From: Pseudomonas sp. SCB32 | Lineage (GTDB): Bacteria; Pseudomonadota; Gammaproteobacteria; Pseudomonadales; Pseudomonadaceae | Assembly (NCBI RefSeq): GCF_009189165.1 | Contig: NZ_CP045118.1 | Location: 2,046,001 to 2,110,000 of the forward strand | DNA: 64,000 nucleotides | Direction: 5' to 3' | In this document: positions 35,629-43,746 of the stretch, piece by piece | Layout: the number at the start of each line of letters is the position of its first letter | How positions within the stretch are numbered: the first letter of the stretch is position 1 | Made by a program: the position numbers and the translations under genes | The notes under the pieces: generated by a model | What the model was told of the DNA's origin: nothing | Databases searched by the model: none | The model's input: only the letters and a program-made list of their open reading frames with translations

Positions 35629-35835
35629 TCAAAGGCCGTTCGAGATGTGTCGGACGATCGTCAGTGGGTCCGGGCTGTTGATGATCGAGTACATCAGGTG
35701 CCGCCGTTGCCGGGGGAGGCGCTCGGCACAGCGCTTTGCGGTTTGCCGGATGGACTGCGCGGAGCCGTAGATTTTCTGGCTCAGAAGCAGCGCTACGATG
35801 GCATCGAGCGTTGTGAATGGAATCTTTCTGGCCAT
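35629..35835 (-). CDS. possible small protein, 68 aa
   Basis: An open frame of 68 codons between the permease and the dehydrogenase on the same strand. The product is basic and helical (T-L-D-A-I-V-A-L-L-L-S-Q-K-I) and is not recognised. A GGAC-like sequence before the ATG is only a weak ribosome binding site. The composition is compatible with coding, but it could be chance in a 350-bp gap. Confidence 0.35.
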   Translation of the reverse strand: MARKIPFTTLDAIVALLLSQKIYGSAQSIRQTAKRCAERLPRQRRHLMYSIINSPDPLTIVRHISNGL

Positions 35836-35888
35836 GCCTGTCCTGTCCCGGTGTGTCGTTGCCCGTAATTGGTGATGTGCGTGCTATG

Positions 35889-36881
35889 TCAGTAGTCGCA
35901 GTGAAAGTCGACTTGCCCCTTCAGCGCCTGGCCCTGTCTGTACCGCGACAGGTTCTCCAGGAACTGCCTGGCCATCAGGTTGGGAACCAGAGGGCCCGCA
36001 ACATGGGCGGTGATGGTCAGGCGTGGTGTTGTCCAGAAAGGGTGCTGGCGAGGCAGGGGTTCTTCCCTGAACACGTCCAGCACCGCCCAGGCGAGACGCC
36101 CATCGGCCAGGGCGGAGATCAGGGCCTGGTCGACGACCGAAGTGCCACGTCCGGCATTGATGAACACGGCGTTCGGATTGACCGCGTGAAAGAAGCGCTC
36201 GTCGAAGATGTCGGCGGTTTCCGGCGTGTCCGGCAGCAGGTTGATGATGAAATCCGAGGCGCCAGCGGCACTCAGGAGCTGGTCGGGGCCGATGATGCGA
36301 TCGAATGCCGGATCAGCCTTGGCGCCCCTGGCCATGCCGGTGATCGTCACGCCGAACGGGCGGAGGAAGCGGGCCAGGTCGCAGCCTATTTCACCGGCTC
36401 CTGCAATCAGGACTCGGGCGCCGGAAAGCCCTGCGGGTGTCCCGGAGTCCCAGGTAGCCTGCGCCTGGCTTAGATCCCGACGTCGCAGGTGTTGCGTATG
36501 CGCGAGCAGGTGGGTCAGTGCGTACTCGGCTATCGCCTGCCCGAATACCCCGACGGCCCGGCTGAGTCGGTAGGACTTGGGCAAGCCGGGAGCCAGGAGC
36601 GGTTTGTAGCCGGCCCAGGTGGATTGAAGCCAGCGAGGCGAGTAGCCCAGCCTGAGCAGCGCCGCGGCACGATCGGGCTCGCCCAGCCATATCTCACAAG
36701 TTTCGACTTCGGCGGAGTTGCTGAGCTCCTCGATGATCCGGATTTCGGGAGCCGCCAACGCCAGTATCGATCGGATTTCGGCGGCGCGGGATTCCAGAAG
36801 TAGTACAGGAGTTGCCAATTTGACCTCGGCCGGAATTCCGGAAACGGTGGCGGCACATGCGCCAAGGGGCGGGTGATTCAT
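35889..36881 (-). CDS. D-2-hydroxyacid dehydrogenase (glyoxylate/hydroxypyruvate reductase-like)
   Basis: A 330-residue NAD(P)-dependent enzyme. The nucleotide motif G161-A-G-E-I-G166 is followed by the catalytic triad R245 (N-A-G-R-G-T), E273 or E274 (F-R-E-E-P-L-P) and H293 (T-A-H-V-A-G-P). It reduces 2-oxoacids to D-2-hydroxyacids or the reverse. In this cluster it could act on the 2-oxoacid made by transamination of an amino acid. It starts just after the terminator of the upstream aminotransferase gene and so probably has its own promoter. CGGAAATT-type pairing before the ATG is weak. Confidence 0.85.
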   Translation of the reverse strand: MNHPPLGACAATVSGIPAEVKLATPVLLLESRAAEIRSILALAAPEIRIIEELSNSAEVETCEIWLGEPDRAAALLRLGYSPRWLQSTWAGYKPLLAPGLPKSYRLSRAVGVFGQAIAEYALTHLLAHTQHLRRRDLSQAQATWDSGTPAGLSGARVLIAGAGEIGCDLARFLRPFGVTITGMARGAKADPAFDRIIGPDQLLSAAGASDFIINLLPDTPETADIFDERFFHAVNPNAVFINAGRGTSVVDQALISALADGRLAWAVLDVFREEPLPRQHPFWTTPRLTITAHVAGPLVPNLMARQFLENLSRYRQGQALKGQVDFHCDY

Positions 36882-36885
36882 ACGG

Positions 36886-36912
36886 AAAAAAAAGGCCGGT
36901 TGAGCACCGGCC
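36886..36912 (-). terminator. terminator after the aminotransferase gene
   Basis: GGCCGGT/ACCGGCC (36894-36900 with 36906-36912) around a 5-base loop. The A tract at 36886-36893 gives eight Us on the minus strand. It separates the aminotransferase unit from the dehydrogenase gene. Confidence 0.9.
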
Positions 36913-36936
36913 GAGAGGTGACAAGCAAGGGAGAAC

Positions 36937-38328
36937 TTAGGCCTTCAGCTCATCCATGACGCTGAGTACGGCCTTCTGAGCAATGTCGATGATCTGATCC
37001 ACCTCCTTCTCGGTAGTAACCAGTGGCGGGGCGAACCCCAGGATGTCGCCGTGAGGCATGGCGCGGGCGATCAGGTTGAGGTCGCGTGCAGCTTTCGATA
37101 CGCGGGCACCGACTTTCAGGGCGGGGTCGAAGCGTGCCTTGGTTACCGGGTCGGCTACGAACTCGATGGCCGCCATCAGGCCGACACCGCGAACCTCACC
37201 CACGATCGGGAGATTGGCGAAGGTTTCCTGCATGGACTTCTGGAAGTACTCGCCGACGCGGCTGACGTGGCCCGGGATGTCTTCGTTCTCGACGATGTCC
37301 AGGACGGCGTTCGCGGCGGCGACACCGATCGGGTGGCCGGAGTAGGTGTAGCCATGGGAGAAAGCGCCTACGCGGTCTGCACCTTCTTCCATGACCTTGT
37401 AGACCTTCTCGCCTACGATCGATGCGGACAGCGGGGCGTAGGCAGAAGTGAGGCCCTTGGCGACGGTGATCAGGTCCGGCTCGATGCCGTACTTCTCGCA
37501 GCCGAACATGGCGCCGGTGCGGCCGAAACCGGTGATGACTTCATCGGCGATCAGCAGGATGTCGTACTTCTTCAGGACCGGCTGGATCGCGGCCCAGTAA
37601 CCGGCCGGGGGCGGTGTGATGCCGCCGGTGCCCAGGACGGGCTCGGCGATGAATGCACCAATGGTGTCCGGGCCTTCGCTCAGGATCAGCTCTTCCAGCT
37701 CCCGCGCACGACGGGCGGAGAACTGTTCTTCGGTTTCGCCGGGCTCGGCGCCCCAGTAGTGATGCGGCACACCGGTGCGCAGGATGCCCGAGACCGGAAG
37801 ATCCATGTAGTCGTGATAGAAGCTCATCCCGGTCATGGAGCCCGATACGACGGAGCAGCCGTGATAGCCACGATCGCGGGAGATGATTTTCTTCTTCTTC
37901 GGCAAGCCGCGCAGGTTGTTGTAGTACCAGACGATCTTGGCCTGGGTTTCGTTGGCATCGGAGCCGGACAGGCCGTAGAACACCTTGCTCATCTTGCCCG
38001 GCGCCATGCGGACCAGACGATCCGAGAGACGAGCCAGTTCGTCGGTCGTGTGCGCTGCGTAGGTATGGTAGTAGGCGAGCTTGTGGGCCTGGCGCGAGAT
38101 CGCCTCCGCCACTTCCGTACGGCCGTAGCCGATGTTCATGCAGTACAGGCCGGCGAAGCCATCGATGTACTCGCGACCGGTCGCATCGGTGATGCGGATG
38201 CCCTTGCCCGTCTCGACGATGGTCGGGTCGCCCAGCTTGCCGCTGGCGAAGTCCTTCAGGTGGGTGAACGGGTGCAGTACGGAGCCACGGTCTTGAGCGG
38301 CGATGAGTTCTTGAGTGTGCTTATCCAT
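36937..38328 (-). CDS. class III omega-aminotransferase (PLP)
   Basis: A 463-residue aminotransferase that moves a terminal amino group to pyruvate or 2-oxoglutarate. The PLP-binding Lys is K291 (T-V-A-K-G-L-T-S), with D262 (I-A-D-E-V-I-T-G-F-G-R) and the phosphate loop S-G-S-D-A-N at 121-126. It is more like SpuC and beta-alanine/GABA:pyruvate aminotransferases than ornithine enzymes. The gene lies 16 bases after the aldehyde dehydrogenase gene, giving the usual amine-to-aldehyde-to-acid pair. AAGGAGAACAACA precedes the ATG. Confidence 0.9.
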   Translation of the reverse strand: MDKHTQELIAAQDRGSVLHPFTHLKDFASGKLGDPTIVETGKGIRITDATGREYIDGFAGLYCMNIGYGRTEVAEAISRQAHKLAYYHTYAAHTTDELARLSDRLVRMAPGKMSKVFYGLSGSDANETQAKIVWYYNNLRGLPKKKKIISRDRGYHGCSVVSGSMTGMSFYHDYMDLPVSGILRTGVPHHYWGAEPGETEEQFSARRARELEELILSEGPDTIGAFIAEPVLGTGGITPPPAGYWAAIQPVLKKYDILLIADEVITGFGRTGAMFGCEKYGIEPDLITVAKGLTSAYAPLSASIVGEKVYKVMEEGADRVGAFSHGYTYSGHPIGVAAANAVLDIVENEDIPGHVSRVGEYFQKSMQETFANLPIVGEVRGVGLMAAIEFVADPVTKARFDPALKVGARVSKAARDLNLIARAMPHGDILGFAPPLVTTEKEVDQIIDIAQKAVLSVMDELKA

Positions 38329-38344
38329 TGTTGTTCTCCTTAGA

Positions 38345-39817
38345 TTAAAGGCCGCCTACGCAGACGTATTTGAGCTCCATGTACTCAGCCAAACCGTGCC
38401 TGGAGCCTTCCCGGCCAAGGCCGGATTGTTTCCAGCCGCCAAAGGGGATTGGCGCGCCGGTAAATTTCGGGGTGTTCAGGGCGACCATGCCGTATTCGAG
38501 GCGGTCGGAGACCCGGGCCGCGCGGCGCAGGTCATTGGTGTAGACGTAAGCCGCCAGGCCGTACTCGGTGTCGTTCGCTCGCCGAACCACCTCGTCTTCG
38601 GTGTCGAAGGGCAGAACTGCAGCCACCGGGCCGAAGGTTTCCTCGAAAGTGATATCCATCTCGTCGGTCACGTCGGCCAGTACGGTCGGGGAGACGAAGC
38701 TGCTGCCCAGATCGTTTTCCATGCCGCCGGTGAGAACGCGAGCGCCCAGGGAGATCGCGTTGCCTATGTGATCGCGGCACTTGTTGGCCACGCTCACCCG
38801 GGTCATCGGGCCGATATCGACATCTTCTTCCAGGCCATGGCCCACCTTGAGGGCTGCGGTGGCTTCCGCGAATGCCTTCACGAACGGCTCATAGATGGAG
38901 CGCTGTACATAGATGCGGTTTGCCGCCAGGCAGTCCTGGCCGGAGGTCGCGAACTTCGCACCGATGCAGCCTTGCACCGCCTCTTCGATCGAGCTGTCGT
39001 CAAAGACGATGAAAGGCGCATGGCCACCCAGTTCAAGCGAGACTTTCTTCACTGTCTCGGCCGATTGGCGCAGGAGAATGCGGCCTACCTGGGTCGATCC
39101 GGTGAAGCTGAAGGCGCGCACTTCCGTTCGCTGCAGCAGCCTGGCCGAGAGCTTCGGTGCGTCGCCGGTGACGACCTGGAAGACGCCCGCCGGGATGCCG
39201 GCTTCTTGTCCAAGCTTGGCCAGGGCGAGCGCGGAGAGAGGGGTTTCCGGAGCGGGCTTGACGATCATGGGGCAGCCGGCCGCCAGCGCAGCACCAGCCT
39301 TGCGGGTGATCATTGCGCTCGGAAAGTTCCAGGGGGTGATCGCCGCAGTCACGCCAATGGGTTGCAGCTTGGTGGTCAACTGGCTGCCATCGAGGTGACT
39401 GGGGATCGACTCACCGTAGCTGCGCTCGGCTTCGGCGGCGAACCACTCAAGGAAATTGGCGCCATAGGCGATTTCGCCCAGGGACTCCTTGAAGGGCTTG
39501 CCTTGCTCGGCGGTCATGATGATCGCCAGGTCGTACGAATGTTCCCGGGTCAGCGCTGCCCAGCGACGCAGGATCGCCCCACGTTGAGCTGGAGGCGTGT
39601 CGCGCCAGGACTCGAACGCTTCGGTCGCGGCATCGACCGCCTTGTCGATCCAGCCTTCGCTGCAATGGGCAACCTGGGCAATGGTCTCGCTGGTTGCCGG
39701 GTCGACTACCGCCAGACAGGTTTCACCTTCGATCCACTGCCCATCGATGTAGGCACGTTTTTCCAGAAGGTCGGGGCGGCGCAACTTCTCGAGCGCAGCC
39801 TTGGCAAGGTTTTTCAT
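38345..39817 (-). CDS. NAD(P)-dependent semialdehyde dehydrogenase, GabD-like
   Basis: A 490-residue aldehyde dehydrogenase most like succinate- or glutarate-semialdehyde dehydrogenases. It has catalytic C296 (S-G-Q-D-C-L-A-A-N), general base E262 (L-E-L-G-G-H), N164 (T-P-W-N-F-P) and F-T-G-S-T at 238-242. It oxidises the aldehyde formed by the downstream aminotransferase. It is a paralogue of the gabD at 54244-55698, from which it differs around the active Cys (Q-D-C-L against Q-T-C-V). Candidate operator motifs lie 64-139 bases upstream. Confidence 0.9.
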   Translation of the reverse strand: MKNLAKAALEKLRRPDLLEKRAYIDGQWIEGETCLAVVDPATSETIAQVAHCSEGWIDKAVDAATEAFESWRDTPPAQRGAILRRWAALTREHSYDLAIIMTAEQGKPFKESLGEIAYGANFLEWFAAEAERSYGESIPSHLDGSQLTTKLQPIGVTAAITPWNFPSAMITRKAGAALAAGCPMIVKPAPETPLSALALAKLGQEAGIPAGVFQVVTGDAPKLSARLLQRTEVRAFSFTGSTQVGRILLRQSAETVKKVSLELGGHAPFIVFDDSSIEEAVQGCIGAKFATSGQDCLAANRIYVQRSIYEPFVKAFAEATAALKVGHGLEEDVDIGPMTRVSVANKCRDHIGNAISLGARVLTGGMENDLGSSFVSPTVLADVTDEMDITFEETFGPVAAVLPFDTEDEVVRRANDTEYGLAAYVYTNDLRRAARVSDRLEYGMVALNTPKFTGAPIPFGGWKQSGLGREGSRHGLAEYMELKYVCVGGL

Positions 39818-39880
39818 GTTGTGGGCCTCAACGCCAGACGGGTGTTTATGGAGGCCATTCTAGGAATCGGTGCGGGTCGG

Positions 39881-39956
39881 ATTTCTGCGTAAAAATCTCT
39901 GATCGCGATTGGAAACTGAGTATTTTTTGGAATTTCGCAGGATTTATGTTCTGCGA
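39881..39956 (-). promoter_or_regulatory. candidate regulator sites upstream of the aldehyde dehydrogenase gene
   Basis: ATTTCTGCGTAAAAAT at 39881-39896 resembles the palindrome upstream of the ABC binding-protein gene at 49722-49735. TCGCAG at 39935-39940 and CTGCGA at 39951-39956 form a 6-bp inverted repeat with a 10-base spacer. The shared word TCTGCG may mark an Lrp-type site; this is inference. Confidence 0.4.
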
Positions 39957-40025
39957 GGAAAGTTCGCATGGAACTTCGACAAACAGGGTAGGGCGGCGCG
40001 GGTGCGGCCGCCCTCGTTGAGCGGA

Positions 40026-40655
40026 TCAGAGGGCTCTGGTGAGCTCGGCGATGACCTGTTCGCGGGTCGAGATCCTGCAGTAGCCGCCGAAGGCGGAAAG
40101 CGCGTTCTGGTGGCGCGTCTGGTTATAGCTGGCGCAGGCATCGGAAACGCAGACCATGAAATAGCCGCGGTCGGCGCCGTCGCGGACCGCCATGTCGATG
40201 CATTGATCGGTGAGCACGCCGACGACGATCACCGCGGTGACGCCCAGGTTGCGCAGGACATAGTCGAGGTTCGTGGAGTTGAATACGCCCGAAGAGGTCT
40301 TGGGAAGGACGATGTCGTCTTCGCCGGGGGCAATGGCTTCCACGACCTTGCCTTCCCAGGAACCCCTGGGTACGAGCAGGCCGGAGAGCTTGTGGTCCAG
40401 GGATCGATCACGACCGTCTCGGGTCAGGCTTTCGATCACCGTATAGATCACTTCGCTGCCGGATTCACGGGCGGCAGCTATCAGGCTCCGTATGCCGGGT
40501 ACCACTTCGTTCATCACCCGGTGGTAGTACTCCGGGTGGTGTTCCTGGATGTAGGGCGAGACCTCAGCGTTCTGGACGTCGACGATCAGCAGCGCGGTGC
40601 GCTTGGGGTCCACCAGGGTTGCGCGGGTCATGCCCGTTGTTTCGAGACGCTTCAT
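40026..40655 (-). CDS. isochorismatase-like cysteine hydrolase
   Basis: A 209-residue hydrolase of the isochorismatase/nicotinamidase fold. The triad is D26 (L-I-V-D-V-Q-N), K119 (V-L-P-K-T-S-S-G) and C152 (L-T-D-Q-C-I-D), and the cis-peptide V-L-T-D is present. Members cleave amides, carbamates or ureido compounds. Placed ahead of the aldehyde dehydrogenase and aminotransferase genes, it may free an amino acid from an amide or N-carbamoyl precursor. The start is at 40655, where AGAGGAAGCTGCA precedes the ATG; the longer frame to 40739 has no such support. Confidence 0.87.
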   Translation of the reverse strand: MKRLETTGMTRATLVDPKRTALLIVDVQNAEVSPYIQEHHPEYYHRVMNEVVPGIRSLIAAARESGSEVIYTVIESLTRDGRDRSLDHKLSGLLVPRGSWEGKVVEAIAPGEDDIVLPKTSSGVFNSTNLDYVLRNLGVTAVIVVGVLTDQCIDMAVRDGADRGYFMVCVSDACASYNQTRHQNALSAFGGYCRISTREQVIAELTRAL

Positions 40656-40825
40656 TGCAGCTTCCTCTTGTTCGGATTGCCGGGTTTTCGAGAGTTCCTG
40701 CACTTCATGTGGGGGCGGCATGCGGGTGCAGGATTTCAATCAGCCTGTCTTCCTCCGTCAGCTGAAGCGCTGCCGCAGGTGAGGTGTACAGCGTGCCTAT
40801 TGCAGGTCGATTTGACGGCTGCTAC

Positions 40826-40841
40826 TGTAACGAACGTTACA
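40826..40841. promoter_or_regulatory. inverted repeat in divergent promoter region
   Basis: TGTAACG and CGTTACA are separated by AA, 152 bases before the glutamine-synthetase-like gene and 171 before the hydrolase gene. A 16-bp near-perfect palindrome in a 337-bp divergent gap is a good operator candidate; the RpiR or Lrp regulator encoded nearby could bind it. GAAAC/GTTTC at 40866-40879 is a second, shorter pair. Confidence 0.5.
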
Positions 40842-40992
40842 TAGCCTTATCAAACTATTGTTAGTGAAACGATGGTTTCGTTGACGGGAGCGGGCTCTGT
40901 AGACGGCAAGGGAGCGTTGGGCTCCCGCGGCAATCGTTACACCGGCGCGGTCGGCTACAGGCGGCCGCTGCCAATCCAAGAGCGAAAAGACA

Positions 40993-42312
40993 ATGCAAAA
41001 CAATAAGATGAGTCAGACCCTCGTTCACTTCGTCAGTCACGACTACGCAGGTATCACCCGCGCGAGGACCTTCCCCGAGCAGCGGCTGGAGTCCAATTTG
41101 AAGAAGGGGTTGTGCTGGACACCGGCCAACCTGGCCCTGAACCCGTTCGGCAGCATTGTCGAAAACCCATGGGGTGCGTCCGGGGACCTGATCATGATGC
41201 CGGACCGGGACAGCGAGGTTTGCGTCTCGGGTGATGACTCGACGAGCCCGCTGCGGTATTTCCACACGGACTTCCTGAACATGGATGGAAGTCCCTGGGA
41301 GGCTTGTCCGCGCCAGTACCTGAAACGCCAGGTGGCCGGTCTCGCGGAGCTGGGCATCAAGGCCATTGCCTCGTTCGAGCATGAATTCATGTTCACCGAC
41401 ATCCAGGTTCCGGCCCCGTGTTTTTCCCTGGAGGCCGCAAGATCCGAAGAGCAGCTGTGCTCACTCATCGTGGCGGCGCTCATCGAGGCCGGTGTCGATC
41501 CGGAAATGTGCATTCCCGAATATGCCGCCCGGCAGTTCGAGGTCACCTGCAGCCCCGCACAGGCACTCAAGGCAGCCGATCGCGCGGTCAACGTCCGGGA
41601 GGTGGTGCGGGAAATCTGTCGACGACAGGGGCGGCGGGTGTCGTTCTCGCCTGTCAGTTCGCTCAATCCCGGAACCAATGGCGTGCACGTCCATGTTTCC
41701 CTCTGGAGCGAGGACGACCTGCCGCTGACGTACGATCCCGGCCGGCCGGGCCAGCTATCGGAACTGGCCAGCCACTTCAGTGCCGGCGTACTCGAACACA
41801 TGAACGCCCTGACGGCGATTACCGCGCCGGGTGTGGTGTCCTACCAGAGGCTGCGCCCGAACAGCTGGAGCGCGGCTTATGCGTGCATTGGCCAGCAGAA
41901 TCGCGAGGCCTCCATTCGCATCGCCCCCATCGCGCATCTGGATGGCAACGATGCGGCCAGGCAGGCCAACATCGAATATCGCGCCGCCGATGCGCTGGCA
42001 TCTCCGCACCTGGTACTCGGCGCGATCCTGGCCGCCGGTATCGACGGCATCAAGCGCAAGCTCGCAATGCCGGAGTTGGTCAACACCAATCCGTCATCCA
42101 TTCCCGCCAGCGAACACGCCCGGTTCGGTTTGCGTGCGTTGCCTGCCGATCTCGATGAAGCCCTGCAGGAACTGGCCGCAGACGAAGTCATCAAGTCCGG
42201 CCTCGGGGCGGCGTTATTTGATTGCTATCAGGCGATCAAGAAAAGCGAGATCAGGGAAATGAACAACAAGGACGAGAAGGAAGTTCGCGATATTTATTCT
42301 GCTGTCTACTAA
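40993..42312 (+). CDS. glutamine-synthetase-like gamma-glutamylamide ligase
   Basis: A 439-residue protein of the glutamine synthetase superfamily. The metal-binding region F-E-H-E-F-M-F, the N-G-V-H-V-H-V-S block, the Q-N-R-E-A-S-I-R motif and I-E-Y-R-A-A-D are present, so ATP-dependent ligation is plausible. The sequence differs from housekeeping GlnA and has no adenylylation-type C-terminus, and it resembles PuuA/GlnA-like enzymes that glutamylate amines or amino acids. It opens a three-gene unit with a permease and an acylase-like hydrolase. An alternative start is the ATG at 41008. Confidence 0.8.
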   Translation: MQNNKMSQTLVHFVSHDYAGITRARTFPEQRLESNLKKGLCWTPANLALNPFGSIVENPWGASGDLIMMPDRDSEVCVSGDDSTSPLRYFHTDFLNMDGSPWEACPRQYLKRQVAGLAELGIKAIASFEHEFMFTDIQVPAPCFSLEAARSEEQLCSLIVAALIEAGVDPEMCIPEYAARQFEVTCSPAQALKAADRAVNVREVVREICRRQGRRVSFSPVSSLNPGTNGVHVHVSLWSEDDLPLTYDPGRPGQLSELASHFSAGVLEHMNALTAITAPGVVSYQRLRPNSWSAAYACIGQQNREASIRIAPIAHLDGNDAARQANIEYRAADALASPHLVLGAILAAGIDGIKRKLAMPELVNTNPSSIPASEHARFGLRALPADLDEALQELAADEVIKSGLGAALFDCYQAIKKSEIREMNNKDEKEVRDIYSAVY

Positions 42313-42328
42313 ACAACAAATACCAACG

Positions 42329-42350
42329 GGGAACGCCCTGGGTCGTTCCC
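42329..42350 (+). other. intercistronic hairpin
   Basis: GGGAACG and CGTTCCC pair around 8 bases in the 57-base gap between the ligase and permease genes, with no T tract. It probably affects transcript processing or stability. Confidence 0.45.
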
Positions 42351-42369
42351 TTAGTTGAGGAGAAAAGAC

Positions 42370-43695
42370 ATGCAATCCCCCAAAGGCGAAGTCGCTCTCA
42401 AGCGCACGCTGACCGTGCGCGACATGGTCATTTACGGAATGATATTCATGATCCCCATCGCTCCAATGGGGATATATGGCTACATCGTCAGTGAAGCCAA
42501 GGGCATGGCCACAATGGCCTATCTGGTGGGCATGATCGCAATGATCTTCACCGCCTTGAGTTATGCCCGGATGTCTTCAACCTGTCCCAAGGCCGGCTCC
42601 ATCTATGCCTATGCGAGTCATGCGCTGGGTGCCCGCATCGGGTTCCTGGTTGGCTGGCTGGTACTGCTGGATTACATCCTGCTTCCGGCGCTCTGCTATA
42701 TCGTTTCCGCGCTCGCCCTGGAGGCAGTCACGGGGCTGTCGAAGTGGCTATGGCTGGCGGCATTCATCGCGTTCAACACCGTGGTAAACGTGCGTGGCAT
42801 CCATATCACGGCGAGAACCAATGATGTCTTTGCCATCTGCCTGATGACAGTGTTCGTGTGGTTTGTGACCCTCGGCCTCTACATGGTGTTTGGCGGTCAC
42901 CTGGGGCAGCCATCGATTGCGCCGTTGTACAACGCTGAGACCTTCAGTCCGGGGCTGATCATGAGTGCGGTGTCGATCGCCGCATTGAGTTTCCTGGGGT
43001 TTGATGCCATCAGTACGCTTGCCGAGGAGAACTCCGGCAAGCCCAGCGATGTGGGCAAGGCCACTATCACGGTTCTGTTCCTGATGGGGGCCCTGTTCAT
43101 CATCCAGACCTGGGTGGCGGGCATGGCCTGGCCCGATTTCGGCGCTCTCGCCCAGGACAAGGACAATGCGTTCTACACCATCGCCTACGCGGTGGGAGGT
43201 ACGCCGCTGAAGATCGCGTGCGCCGTCGCCACAGCGGTTTCGTGGGGATTCTCCTGTGCGCTTGTGGCACAAACCGCCATTTCGCGGATTCTGCTGAGCA
43301 TGGCGCGTGACGGTCAGCTCCCGGCTGCCCTGGCCCGTCTGCATCCGCGCTATCAGACGCCGTATGTGAGCACAGTGTTCGTGGCCGCGGTGTCCATGCT
43401 GGTCAGCGTCCTGTTCATGTCCCATGTCGACTCGCTGACTTCACTGGTGAACTTCGGCGCGCTGTCGGCGTTCTTCGTGCTGCATCTGTGCGTGCTGAAC
43501 CAGTTCATGGTTCGTACGCCCTCCGGCAACTGGGTAAAAGACGGCGTGGTTCCTCTGATTGGCCTGGCAGTCATTGGCTATGTGTGGATCAGCCTGGATA
43601 TGCATGCCATGAAGATGGGACTTGCCTGGCTTGCAGTGGGCGTCATCTACCTGGCGATGAACAGCCGGAAAATCAAAAGACTCCAGTTCTCTTAA
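42370..43695 (+). CDS. APC-family amino acid/amine permease
   Basis: A 441-residue transporter with 12 predicted segments. Early motifs are G-M-I-F-M-I-P-I-A-P-M-G and C-P-K-A-G-S-I-Y-A-Y-A, and later A-A-L-S-F-L-G-F-D-A-I-S-T-L-A-E-E, typical of the PuuP/YhdG-like branch of the APC superfamily. The ATG at 42370 follows GAGGAGAAAAG. Its position between a gamma-glutamyl ligase and a zinc acylase suggests it imports their substrate. It is distinct from the CycA-like permease at 34105. Confidence 0.87.
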   Translation: MQSPKGEVALKRTLTVRDMVIYGMIFMIPIAPMGIYGYIVSEAKGMATMAYLVGMIAMIFTALSYARMSSTCPKAGSIYAYASHALGARIGFLVGWLVLLDYILLPALCYIVSALALEAVTGLSKWLWLAAFIAFNTVVNVRGIHITARTNDVFAICLMTVFVWFVTLGLYMVFGGHLGQPSIAPLYNAETFSPGLIMSAVSIAALSFLGFDAISTLAEENSGKPSDVGKATITVLFLMGALFIIQTWVAGMAWPDFGALAQDKDNAFYTIAYAVGGTPLKIACAVATAVSWGFSCALVAQTAISRILLSMARDGQLPAALARLHPRYQTPYVSTVFVAAVSMLVSVLFMSHVDSLTSLVNFGALSAFFVLHLCVLNQFMVRTPSGNWVKDGVVPLIGLAVIGYVWISLDMHAMKMGLAWLAVGVIYLAMNSRKIKRLQFS

Positions 43696-43708
43696 CCATC
43701 TTAAGGAA

Positions 43709-43729
43709 ACGGCGCCGCAAGGGCGCCGT
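43709..43729 (+). other. intercistronic hairpin
   Basis: ACGGCGCC and GGCGCCGT pair around 5 bases in the 51-base gap before the acylase gene. It is not followed by Ts, as with the hairpin in the previous gap. Confidence 0.45.
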
Positions 43730-43746
43730 GCCCAGGAGCAAGATTC

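Noticed and set aside
37051..39892. Two long plus-strand frames opposite the aminotransferase and aldehyde dehydrogenase genes
   Set aside because: Both are complements of genes with clear active sites; no supporting starts.
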